DNA of 64,000 nucleotides from Limimonas halophila (GTDB lineage Bacteria > Pseudomonadota > Alphaproteobacteria > Kiloniellales > Rhodovibrionaceae). The stretch covers positions 62,001-126,000 of the forward strand of contig NZ_FNCE01000001.1 of the NCBI RefSeq assembly GCF_900100655.1, in the 5' to 3' direction. The notes under the pieces were generated by a model. It saw only the letters and a program-made list of their open reading frames with translations. It did no database searches and was not told where the DNA came from. Position numbers and translations under genes: made by a program. Shown piece by piece: positions 26,403 to 33,525 of this stretch (positions within the stretch are counted from its first letter, which is position 1; every line of letters begins with the position of its first letter).

Positions 26403-26520
26403 AAAACGACTATTTATTCAGGGATAGGTCTGTTTGAGCGTACTGGCTCAGTAGCATGGGGCAGAAGCTCGAAGTCCCGTTCAAAGTTGGTTTCCCCGTT
26501 TGCGTCCTCCACGAGTGCTG

Positions 26521-26805
26521 CTACGGCTGTTGCTCGCCGCCATTATCGCCCGTGGTCTTAGGGTTATCTGGGTTCGGGGTATCTGAGCCGTCTCGGTCGA
26601 TGGACTTACCGGCGGAGTACATGTGGTCAGACTGCAGCCCGCTAAAGCCCTTGGCGCTGGCACGACGCTGGCGCATGTCGAGGCGTACTGTGTGGTACTT
26701 ACAAGACAACTCTTTCGCCAGTTGATCCAGGTGCTCAGCTGCTTTGGCAGCGTCGATTATACCAGGAACTTCCATATCTATAGTCATTGTAGCTCGAAGC
26801 TTCAT
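26521..26805 (-). CDS. hypothetical protein of the tRNA-Lys element
   Basis: A 94-residue protein with no recognised family. The first half (MKLRATMTIDMEVPGIIDAA, then KAAEHLDQLAKELSCKYHTV) looks like a beta strand followed by two helices, a compact alpha/beta domain. The second half is polar and Gly/Pro/Asn/Asp-rich, so probably disordered. GGAG lies nine bases before the ATG at 26805; a methionine five codons upstream is possible. Codon use is much less GC-biased than in neighbouring genes, supporting transfer. It is the only credible gene in the element. A regulator, a small DNA-binding protein or an anti-defence factor are all possible, but nothing in the sequence decides between them. 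Confidence 0.6.
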   Translation of the reverse strand: MKLRATMTIDMEVPGIIDAAKAAEHLDQLAKELSCKYHTVRLDMRQRRASAKGFSGLQSDHMYSAGKSIDRDGSDTPNPDNPKTTGDNGGEQQP

Positions 26806-26859
26806 GTCTGGGTTCTCCATTGTGAGTGAAGAGCTGTTTGAGCTTTTGTAACAGTTCGT

Positions 26860-26963
26860 TTAGGTCACATTGTTGTTAGAAGATGATCCATTGCACTGTG
26901 TCCGAAAAGGGCGCGTCTAGCTAGGGTTTAGGCACTTTGCGTGAGCTGTTAGTGACCTAACAG
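26860..26963 (-). promoter_or_regulatory. hairpin and matching inverted repeat upstream of the element gene
   Basis: CTGTTAG (26946-26952) and CTAACAG (26957-26963) form a perfect hairpin with loop TGAC. Part of it, GTGACCTAA (26952-26960), is also complementary to TTAGGTCAC at 26860-26868. Both lie upstream of the leftward gene at 26805, so they could be operator half-sites or alternative RNA pairings in its leader. Confidence 0.45.
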
Positions 26964-27124
26964 ATGTACACCTTTTCGTAGAGAATTGATACTGAAAACG
27001 CGCGACCAAAGCAGAGCATCAAAACGCCACAGAAATGCAGTCTAAAAAAATCGGAACCGTGATGATCCTCACGTCGGATTCCAACTTGCAACTGTAAGTG
27101 CTTGTTTTAGCTAGGTAATGGCCG

Positions 27125-27172
27125 GACTCTTAATCGCCGAGTCCGGGGTTCGAATCCTCGCACGCCCACCAC
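27125..27172 (+). repeat. attachment-site repeat (tRNA-Lys 3' fragment)
   Basis: A perfect 48-bp copy of 26104-26151 containing the anticodon loop, T arm and CCA end. It lacks the 5' half of the tRNA and is not a functional gene; it marks the distal end of the element. Confidence 0.93.
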
Positions 27173-27191
27173 TTTCCCCTTGGTTTTGCTT

Positions 27192-27227
27192 AAAAAAAAT
27201 ATCCCGCATGCCCGGTGGCCGGGTGCG
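27192..27227 (-). terminator. terminator of the glycine-zipper lipoprotein gene
   Basis: A stem made of CGCA/TGCG and CCCGG/CCGGG (27205-27227, loop TGG, two-base bulge) is followed on the minus strand by eight T residues (27192-27199). It is 55 bases beyond the stop at 27282. Confidence 0.8.
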
Positions 27228-27281
27228 GTCGGCTGGCATGGACGTGATGCGGGTCGTGACACCGAGGTGGGATGCCGCCGC

Positions 27282-27782
27282 TCAGCCCGTGCGCACCTTC
27301 CACTGGCCGCCCGGCTTCTTGCAGGCCGTTCCCGTCTCCTTGAACGTCCGTTCGCCGGTGTCGATCTCCTCGACGAAGTTCTTGCATTCGGTGCCGTCGG
27401 CCATCGTGAAGACCTTCGTCACCGTCGTCTTCCCGCTGTTGCCGGTTTCGTCGTTCGTCCAGGTGTTCGTTTCGCCTTCCTCCAGGTTTTGAAGGGACTG
27501 AAACTGGTTGGCGGCATGCTTTTTTGCGTCCTCCTCGCTGAGGTATTCGCTCAGCACGCCGCCGGCGACACCGCCGAGAATCGTGCTGGCGGCGACCCAC
27601 CCCGGATTGGCATTGGCGAGGATGGCGAGGAGGCCGCCGGCAGCCGCCCCCGCGCCGGCGCCCATCTGCGTTTCCTTTTTGACGCCGGTTTCCTGTTCGA
27701 TGGACTCGCACCCGGCAAGGGCGGTCAGCGAAACCGACCCGAGCAGCACGCACACGGCCGCGGTCCTGATCTGCTTGTTCAT
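27282..27782 (-). CDS. glycine-zipper lipoprotein (17 kDa surface antigen-like)
   Basis: A 166-residue exported lipoprotein. The N-terminus MNKQIRTAAVCVLLGSVSLT leads to the lipobox LAGC, with lipidation expected at Cys24. Residues about 38-75 form a glycine-zipper segment (GAGAGAAAGGLLAILA, then ILGGVAGGVLSEYLS), as in 17 kDa surface antigen and OmpA-like glycine-zipper proteins. The C-terminal part contains GTECKNFVEEI and TACKKPGGQW, with two cysteines likely bridged and an RT20-like surface-antigen ending. A GAAAGG precedes the ATG at 27782. Probably an outer-membrane structural or stress protein. It lies just outside the tRNA-Lys element. Confidence 0.83.
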   Translation of the reverse strand: MNKQIRTAAVCVLLGSVSLTALAGCESIEQETGVKKETQMGAGAGAAAGGLLAILANANPGWVAASTILGGVAGGVLSEYLSEEDAKKHAANQFQSLQNLEEGETNTWTNDETGNSGKTTVTKVFTMADGTECKNFVEEIDTGERTFKETGTACKKPGGQWKVRTG

Positions 27783-28279
27783 GACAAGACAGCGCCTTTC
27801 ATGAATCATGAAGCATCAATAACGCACTGACCGTCGCGGTCGTTCTGGTGTTCGTAAACGATGAAAATGGATGATACCCAAACGGATTTGTGTTTTACGG
27901 GAAGAGAAAAGAGCTTTGACGAAGCGGTCGTTTCTGTTGACCGGCGTTAACGCCGGTTTTGGGCGTCGAAGGCGTTCGACGAGTCGACCGGAGCCAGCCC
28001 GCCCGATGACCGGACGGGGTGCGCGCCGACACCGGACGCCGACACCGGGCGCGCGGAACGGGGCGATGGGTTCGCGTCTGCGCACGGCCGGGTCGGTTGA
28101 AACCGCGTGGACGCGCTTGCCCCAATACGGTTGTCGACGCCGTTCGGCACGGCGGGTGCAGGAGGGTGTTCAGGCGTGGCGGGCGGGTTCCCGAACACCG
28201 TCGCCCGGTGCGGGCCGTTGTTGGGGTTTGTTCGGCGTTGCCCCTGGGCGGCGCCGGTCGGGAGCCCGCATCGTCACCG
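27783..28279. other. intergenic region with an 18-bp palindrome
   Basis: About 500 bases between two leftward lipoprotein genes. ACCGGCGTTAACGCCGGT at 27940-27957 is a perfect palindrome followed by TTT and resembles either an operator or a terminator for plus-strand transcripts. The promoter of the gene at 27282 should lie near 27800-27900, which is AT-richer. Frames that stay open in 27950-28280 look like GC-driven noise. Confidence 0.45.
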
Positions 28280-28492
28280 CTATTGTTGATCGCCGTCGCC
28301 GGCGGCATCGTCCGCGGCCTCGCCAGTCTCTTCCGCAGCCTCGCCCGCTGCCTCGCCGGCTTCCTCGGCAGCCTCGCCGGTTTCCTCGACGGCTTCACCG
28401 GCTTGCTCGCCGGCGCTGTCGTTGTCGTCACAGGCGGCCAGCCCGCCCGCCAGAGCGGCCACCACGGTCAGAATCGGCAGCATTCGTTTCAT
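28280..28492 (-). CDS. small lipoprotein with Glu/Ala/Gly repeats
   Basis: A 70-residue protein. MKRMLPILTVVAALAGGLAAC is a lipoprotein signal with the lipobox Cys at residue 21. After DDND the rest is a low-complexity acidic repeat built of EAGEAAE and EETGEAA blocks to the C-terminus, probably an extended or helical acidic rod in the periplasm. GGAGG precedes the ATG at 28492 at good spacing. It resembles the entericidin-like gene 300 bases upstream in its EA-rich mature part, and both are read leftward. The function is not recognised; a small cell-envelope stress protein is plausible. Confidence 0.72.
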   Translation of the reverse strand: MKRMLPILTVVAALAGGLAACDDNDSAGEQAGEAVEETGEAAEEAGEAAGEAAEETGEAADDAAGDGDQQ

Positions 28493-28794
28493 CGTGTTCC
28501 TCCAGGCATATCCCCAGGCTTTCAGCATGCTTCGGACGCTTCTTGGTCCGCTCGCCAAGAACACGGAATTTGGCGGATGGGTTCCTTTGTGCGATCAAGA
28601 GACTTTACCGATTTTTACAGGAGCTGCGTTGATCGCATGATTTATTTGTGTTGAATGTGTTGCGAATATGTGTTCACGACCGTCGATTTGCGGTCATCCG
28701 CGCGATTGTTTCGCAATCGCTTACATCGCGATCGCGTGCGGCGCGATCCGGCATCGCCTGCGGCGCCGGGACGCGTGTGGCCACGCGCGGTCCA
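28493..28794. other. intergenic region between two small lipoprotein genes
   Basis: About 300 bases holding the promoter of the EA-repeat lipoprotein gene in an AT-richer stretch (about 28560-28700). I see no gene or RNA in it. Confidence 0.4.
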
Positions 28795-28929
28795 CTACTC
28801 CGCCTCTTCCTCAACGGCCTCCCCGGCGCTCTGCATGTCCTTGCCCACGCCTTCGGCGGTGTTGCAGGCGCTCACGCCCCCGGCAAGCGCGCCGAAGAGC
28901 GCCACCGCCATCACGACCTTCCGCAGCAT
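28795..28929 (-). CDS. entericidin A/B family lipoprotein
   Basis: A 44-residue protein: MLRKVVMAVALFGALAGGVS, then AC with the lipobox Cys at residue 22, followed by NTAEGVGKDMQSAGEAVEEE. This matches the entericidin pattern of a short lipoprotein signal, a CNT-x-GxGxD core and an amphipathic helical tail. Entericidins are antidote/toxin-like envelope lipoproteins induced in stress or stationary phase in enterobacteria; the exact role elsewhere is unclear. AGGAG lies eight bases before the ATG at 28929. The DUF1328 gene is just upstream in the same direction, and the two may be co-transcribed. Confidence 0.85.
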   Translation of the reverse strand: MLRKVVMAVALFGALAGGVSACNTAEGVGKDMQSAGEAVEEEAE

Positions 28930-28962
28930 TTCACACGCTCCTTTCTTGCAGCGGCCATTCCG

Positions 28963-29145
28963 TCATAAGGGGGCGGGCGGCCGTCGGCCGCGCAGGAGCG
29001 CAACCGCCAGCGATGCGAGGAACAGCACGATGAAGACGATGAACAGGATCTTGGCAATCCCCGCAGCCGTGGCCGCGATACCGCCGAAGCCAAACACCGC
29101 GGCGACGATCGCGACCACCAAGAAGAACAGGGACCATCCAAGCAT
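28963..29145 (-). CDS. DUF1328 small membrane protein (YtjA family)
   Basis: A 60-residue, highly hydrophobic protein with two predicted membrane helices. Its sequence [20 protein letters not shown] followed by [18 protein letters not shown] is the classic DUF1328/UPF0391 signature (W-x-L-F-hydrophobic, FGF-GIA). An AGGAG precedes the ATG. The molecular role is unknown; relatives are often stress-induced and found next to entericidin-like or general stress genes, as here. Confidence 0.9.
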   Translation of the reverse strand: MLGWSLFFLVVAIVAAVFGFGGIAATAAGIAKILFIVFIVLFLASLAVALLRGRRPPAPL

Positions 29146-29439
29146 GGCCGGCTCCTGACGGGACGTTCACCGATCAATGGACACCTCCGCCGCAGGGAGG
29201 TGATCGTGCGGTCGCCGTTCCCGCGGCGGGTTTCAGGACAAAAACATCCAGCGCGCGGCGGCGGTTCCCTACCTCTTTGCGGCGAGGGGCCGGCGGGAAC
29301 TCCGGGCTGCGGTCGCGGGTTCGTCCGGCAGCAGCCGCGACGCCGAACCCGGCGCCCCCGCGCCCACAGCGTGAACGGCCCACGGCCTCGGCGGCTCCGG
29401 TTGCGCGGATCGCGAGGCCGCAGCCACGGAGACGGCCCC

Positions 29440-29814
29440 ATGACGCGGATGGACCCCGCCGACCGCAACGCCGCGAACGAGAATTCCCGGCGTATCCTCC
29501 TGCTCGTGCCCTCACAGCGGGCAGCGGCGATTGGGGAAGCGCGCGTCGACGAGATCGTCCGCGCGTTCGCACCCGCGCGCGTGATCCTCCGCACGCCCCG
29601 GACCGCGGCGGAGATGGATGCGGCATTCCGCGATCACGCGGGCGTCGACGCGATCGCCGTCGGGGGCTGCGGCGGCACGCGATCTCGGTGTACGTGCCCC
29701 GGAACGAGGGCGCGGCGCCGGGCATTTGCGCCTCCGCGCCTCACGAAACGGTGGACGCCAGGCCGTGAGCGCGATCGCCCGGCCCCTCACGACGCCGGCG
29801 GGGTCGCGGAATAA
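29440..29814 (+). pseudogene. possible remnant of a diacylglycerol-kinase-like gene
   Basis: From an ATG at 29440 (GGAG eight bases upstream) 124 codons stay open. The first 80 residues look protein-like: NSRRILLLVPSQRAA, a helix RVDEIVRAFAPARVIL, then FRDHAGVDAIAVGGCGGT. That order resembles the N-terminal lobe of lipid kinases, where GGDGT would be expected. The motif is altered and what follows is Arg/Cys/Pro-rich and unlike a protein. I read it as a decayed fragment or a frameshifted gene, with low confidence. The surrounding 29146-29786 shows nothing else. Confidence 0.25.
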
Positions 29815-30341
29815 TCCCGCACGTTGTGCAGGATCCAGGACGCCCACGGCAGGGCTGCGCCGTGGTGGTGCAGCACGTGGATGGTTCCGGTCCCTTCCAT
29901 GACCACGGCCTGCACCTGGGCGGGATCGACCACGTTCGCCTTGCGCAGGTGGCAGCGCAGATCGTCCTCGGTGATCCGCGCCACGCGCATGTTCGCGTGC
30001 TTCAGCTCGCCCCCGCTTCCCATCAGCAGGATGGGCGCGTTGTCCACGGTCCGCTCCACGCGGTCCCAGCGCACGCGCAGGCGCGAAACGATCAACTGGA
30101 TCGTGTACAGCGTCGCCACGGCAGCGAGTCCCTGGAGCAGCGGCGGGTTCTTCGCCGCCACCGTGGTGGCGAGCAGCGACCCGATCGCGATCGTGACCGC
30201 GATGTCGAAGGTCGACATCTGGGCGAAGCTGCGCACGCCGGACCAGCGAGCGAGGCCCAGGACGGCCAGGTACATTCCGGCCGTCGACGCTGCGACCCAG
30301 ACGATGGGCCAAAGCGCCGGGGCAAACCACTCGAGCATCAT
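29787..30341 (-). CDS. DUF421 (YetF-like) membrane protein
   Basis: A 184-residue protein with three N-terminal membrane helices, beginning at MMLEWFAPALWPIVW. The conserved DUF421 segment RWSGVRSFAQMSTFDIAVTIAIGSLLA (about residues 33-60) is clear. The C-terminal cytoplasmic YetF domain contains NAPILLMGSGGELKHANMRVARITEDDLRCHLR and a final domain with VQAVVMEGTGTIHVL. Function is unknown; YetF proteins of Bacillus respond to stress and spore physiology. An in-frame extension upstream to 30422 lacks family residues. Confidence 0.85.
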   Translation of the reverse strand: MMLEWFAPALWPIVWVAASTAGMYLAVLGLARWSGVRSFAQMSTFDIAVTIAIGSLLATTVAAKNPPLLQGLAAVATLYTIQLIVSRLRVRWDRVERTVDNAPILLMGSGGELKHANMRVARITEDDLRCHLRKANVVDPAQVQAVVMEGTGTIHVLHHHGAALPWASWILHNVRDYSATPPAS

Positions 30342-30625
30342 CGTGCCTGTCCCTTCCGCTGAACGCTGTGGCCCGCCAGCCATCACGAGCAGGGCCGGCC
30401 AGTCCGCCCACGCTGCCGGCAACGTGCCCGGTTGCGCGGCGTGACGCCGTTATTCGCGGACGCAGCTCGCCGAATCGGGGTTGCTTGACCGCGAGAGCCC
30501 GGCGGGTCGCGTTTCCAGGTCCGTACGATACGGGCATCATCTTTTGTGAAGAAGCGCCGCGCCGCCCAGCCTTTCGGCGAACGGGCGGGCTTCACGGACA
30601 GGCGATGCGCGTTGCCGGGATCGCC

Positions 30626-31654
30626 TCAGAACTTGAACGACAGGCTGACGGAGCCGAAGACGTGCGGCGGGTCCTGGCGCTCGAACTGGGGCGAGCGGAT
30701 GACGGCGGTGTAGGCGATGCGCGCCCGGCCCAGGGTGGTCACCAGGCCGGCCTGCGCGTCCATGACCAATGGTTCCTTGTCCACGCTGGGGCTGTCGCGG
30801 AAGGTGTTGCCGTCCAAGAAGATGTTACGGGCGACCATGCGGCCCTCCAGCCCGGCGAAGGCGTACCAGCTCAGGCCGTTGCGGCCCTCGAAAAAGCCGG
30901 TGCCGCCGATGGCCGGCCGCACGCGCGGCGGCCCGAAGTCGCGGCGCAGGTCGGTGCCGAAGCGCAAGGTCAGGCCGGCCTTGGCCTGGGTGCGCAAGGT
31001 GCCGAGCGAGCCGCCGATGTGCGGGGTCAGGTCGAGTTCGAGGCCGTTGAACCCCGTTTCGACCAGCGCGCGGGTCTGGCGTTCCAGCAACAGGGCGAAG
31101 GCGGGCTCGTTCTTGAGCTGATTGTCCCAGCCGTTGGCTTCCGGGCTGTTGATCAGATCGTGAAAGTTGTCCTGCGTGAACTCGGCGCCCGCCGCCGGGC
31201 CCACCATGCCGATCTGGAGCGCGGCGATGTGCAGGCGGTCGGGTTCCTGGACGTAGACGCTGTATTCGCCGTAAAGCCAGCCCGCGTAGGGGTGCTGATC
31301 GGGCAGGGGCCGCTCGGCCTCGATGTTTTCCGGCGTGAACATGTCCTGGCCGACCGCCAGCCCGTAGCGCACGCGGTCGTGGCGGTCCGCGTCGAAAAGC
31401 GCGCGTCCGACGGCGCCGTGGAGCCCGGCGTCCCAGGGTTCGGCGGGCGAGACGTAGGACAGCCGGTTGCCGTTGGTGTAGTTCCGGTCCGTGCCGGAAA
31501 AGACGTCGTTTTCCCAGATGAACGACCAGGTGCCGCGTTCGTCCTGCGCCGCGCTCGCCGGGTTCGCGCCGATCGCGGGCGTGGCGGCGTGAAGCAGCGC
31601 GAGCGTCAGGCCCGCGAGCGCGTCGCGCGGGGTGGGGCGTTTCGCCGTCATCAT
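30626..31654 (-). CDS. lipid A deacylase, LpxR family
   Basis: A 342-residue outer-membrane beta-barrel protein that removes 3'-acyloxyacyl groups from lipid A in characterised relatives. A signal peptide (to about residue 36) precedes WENDVFSGTDRNYTNGNRLS, the LpxR signature with the active-site Asn-Asp and the TDR-YTNG calcium/substrate motif. QDMFTPENI and the HPYAGWLYGEY motif follow, as in LpxR. The C-terminus (SVSLSFKF) ends in Phe, as needed for barrel assembly. It stands alone, upstream of which PolX is encoded on the same strand. The modification would change surface charge or permeability; regulation is not visible. Confidence 0.9.
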   Translation of the reverse strand: MMTAKRPTPRDALAGLTLALLHAATPAIGANPASAAQDERGTWSFIWENDVFSGTDRNYTNGNRLSYVSPAEPWDAGLHGAVGRALFDADRHDRVRYGLAVGQDMFTPENIEAERPLPDQHPYAGWLYGEYSVYVQEPDRLHIAALQIGMVGPAAGAEFTQDNFHDLINSPEANGWDNQLKNEPAFALLLERQTRALVETGFNGLELDLTPHIGGSLGTLRTQAKAGLTLRFGTDLRRDFGPPRVRPAIGGTGFFEGRNGLSWYAFAGLEGRMVARNIFLDGNTFRDSPSVDKEPLVMDAQAGLVTTLGRARIAYTAVIRSPQFERQDPPHVFGSVSLSFKF

Positions 31655-31711
31655 CGCGGCCGTTCGTCGTGATTGCCGAGTAGGTCCCGCTTCACGCCCA
31701 GAACGCGACGC

Positions 31712-33430
31712 TCACCGTGCCAGCGTGCGGCGCAGCTCGCCGAGCGGCAGGGTGTTGATGACGTCCGCGGGCGTGACCCAGCCGCGCCGGGCCTGGTCCA
31801 CGCCGTCGCGCATGAAGGCGAAGTGGTGCTTGGCGTGGGCGTCGGTGCCGATGGCGAGCCGGACACCCGCGTCGCGCGCCATGCGGCAGTGGAGGTCGTT
31901 GAGGTCCAGGCGGTCGGGCTGGGCGTTGACCTCCAGGACGCAGCCGGTCTCGGCGGCGTGGGCGATCACCCGCTCCATGTCCAGCGCGCAGGGCTCGCGC
32001 GTGCCGATCTTGCGGCCCGTGGGGTGCGCCAGGATGGAGACGTTCGGGTTGTCCATCGCCTTCAGCACGCGCGCCGTCTGCTTCTCGCGCGCCAGGCTCA
32101 TGTGGCTGTGGATGGCGCCGAGCGTGAGGTCCAGGCGGGCGAGGACGGCGTCGGGCAGGTCGAGGCGGCCGTCTTCCAGGATGTCCACCTCGCACGCCTT
32201 GAGGACGGTGATATCCTTCAGCTCCGCGTCGAGCGCGTCGATCTCGTCGATCTGCGCGGCCAGGCGCTCGGCGTCCAGGCCGTTGGCGACCCGCACCGCC
32301 TTGGAGTGGTCCGAGATCGCCAGGTAATCCCACCCCTGCTCGCGCGCGGCTTCGGCCATCTGGCGCGGGCTGGCGTGGCCGTCGGAGGCCGTCGTGTGCG
32401 TATGCAGGTTGCCGCGGATGGCGTCCGTGGTGATGAGGTCCGGCAGCGTTCCGGCCTGAGCGGCAGCGATCTCCCCGCGGTCCTCGCGCAACTCCGGCGG
32501 GATCTCGGGCAGGCCCACGCGGGCATAGACCTCCGCCTCGGTCGCGCCGGCGACGCGCTCGGTGCCCTGGAAGACGCCGTATTCGTTGATCTTCAGCCCG
32601 CGCTCCTGGCCCAGACGGCGGATGTGGATGTTGTGCGCCTTGGACCCCGTGAAATAGTGCAGCGCCGCGCCGCGGGCCGCGCTCGCCACCACGCGCAGGT
32701 CCACCTGCAGGCTGTTGCGCAGGACCACCGTGGAGCGCGTCTCACCCTTGGAAACGACGTGGCGCACGTCCTCGTGATTCACGAAGCGCTCGATCACGGG
32801 GGAATCCGCGCGGCAGGTCACGAGGATGTCCAGGTCGCCGACCGTCTCCTTGCGCCGGCGGTAGCTGCCCGCGATCGTGACCGTCTCCACGCCGTCGACA
32901 CCGCGCAGGCTGTGCGCCAGCGGCTCGGCCACCTCCTCGGCCTGGCGCAGGCGCGTGCGCTTTTCGCCGCTGCCGCGCGTGGCGAGTTCGTGGCGGATGT
33001 TGGCTTCGGTCTTGGCACCGAAGCCGGAGAGGGTGCGGATCTGCCCCGCCTCGGCGGCCGTGCGCAGGTCGTCCAGGTTGTCGACACCGAGTTGGCGGTG
33101 AAGCGCCTGTACGCGCTTGGGTCCCAGCCCGGCGATGCCCAGCACCTCGACCAGGCCGGGCGGCACCTCGCGTTCCAGCTCGCCGAGCTGGCTCAGTTCG
33201 CCCGTGACCACGACCTCGCGGATCTTGGCCGCCAGGTCCTCGCCGATGCCGGGCAACTCGGTGAGATCCTCGCCGTTGTCCACCATGGCCGCGACGGCGT
33301 GGGGCAGGTCGCGCAGCGTCCGCGCGCCGGTGCGGTAGGCGCGCACGCGGAAGGCGTTGGCGCCCTGGATTTCCAGCAGGTCGGCGATCTCGTCGAACTG
33401 CTCGGCGATGTCGCTGTTGTGGATGGCCAC
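31712..33430 (-). CDS. polX: DNA polymerase/3'-5' exonuclease PolX
   Basis: A 572-residue family X DNA polymerase that fills small gaps in base-excision repair. The N-terminal 8-kDa helical and helix-hairpin-helix region includes LPGIGEDLAAKIREVV and GIAGLGPKRVQAL. The nucleotidyl-transferase palm contains GSYRRRKETVGDLDILVT, giving the Gly-Ser and the Asp-x-Asp metal ligands. The C-terminal PHP domain begins GNLHTHTTASDG and includes DHSKAVRVANGL, ILAHPTGR and IGTDAHAKHHF, the metal ligands of the exonuclease. The start is GTG at 33430 with GAGGG upstream. Length (about 570) is standard. Confidence 0.95.
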   Translation of the reverse strand: MAIHNSDIAEQFDEIADLLEIQGANAFRVRAYRTGARTLRDLPHAVAAMVDNGEDLTELPGIGEDLAAKIREVVVTGELSQLGELEREVPPGLVEVLGIAGLGPKRVQALHRQLGVDNLDDLRTAAEAGQIRTLSGFGAKTEANIRHELATRGSGEKRTRLRQAEEVAEPLAHSLRGVDGVETVTIAGSYRRRKETVGDLDILVTCRADSPVIERFVNHEDVRHVVSKGETRSTVVLRNSLQVDLRVVASAARGAALHYFTGSKAHNIHIRRLGQERGLKINEYGVFQGTERVAGATEAEVYARVGLPEIPPELREDRGEIAAAQAGTLPDLITTDAIRGNLHTHTTASDGHASPRQMAEAAREQGWDYLAISDHSKAVRVANGLDAERLAAQIDEIDALDAELKDITVLKACEVDILEDGRLDLPDAVLARLDLTLGAIHSHMSLAREKQTARVLKAMDNPNVSILAHPTGRKIGTREPCALDMERVIAHAAETGCVLEVNAQPDRLDLNDLHCRMARDAGVRLAIGTDAHAKHHFAFMRDGVDQARRGWVTPADVINTLPLGELRRTLAR

Positions 33431-33525
33431 GGCGGCCCTCGCTGCCCGTGCGGCGGCAGGGCCAGTGTTTCACCCTGCCGCCGGGGGCGCAAAGCCGCCG
33501 GGCGATCCCCCGTCGGGTGGACCGG

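Larger units (their letters stand above)
26104..27172. mobile_element. very small integrated element at tRNA-Lys
   Basis: The 3' end of tRNA-Lys (26104-26151) is repeated perfectly, 48 bp, at 27125-27172. The intervening DNA is near half G+C against about 70% around it. The unit from one repeat to the next is 1,021 bp. It carries one leftward gene of 94 codons with its own terminator, clustered GTTGGAA repeats near the tRNA end, and GGATTCCAAC near both ends. No integrase, replication or transfer gene is present. This is the standard result of tyrosine-recombinase integration into a tRNA 3' end. It is either a non-autonomous element moved in trans or a deletion remnant of a larger one. Confidence 0.85.

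Noticed and set aside
26456-26725. Plus-strand gene inside the tRNA-Lys element
   Set aside because: No ribosome-binding site, unusual Cys/Pro-rich composition, and it is antisense to the better-supported leftward gene.
27118-27172. Second tRNA-Lys gene
   Set aside because: Only the 3' part is present; acceptor 5' strand and D arm are missing, so it is an attachment-site duplicate.
28019-28654. Plus-strand protein opposite the EA-repeat lipoprotein gene
   Set aside because: Its Leu/Ala/Gly repeat is the mirror of the EA repeat, and it lacks a ribosome-binding site.
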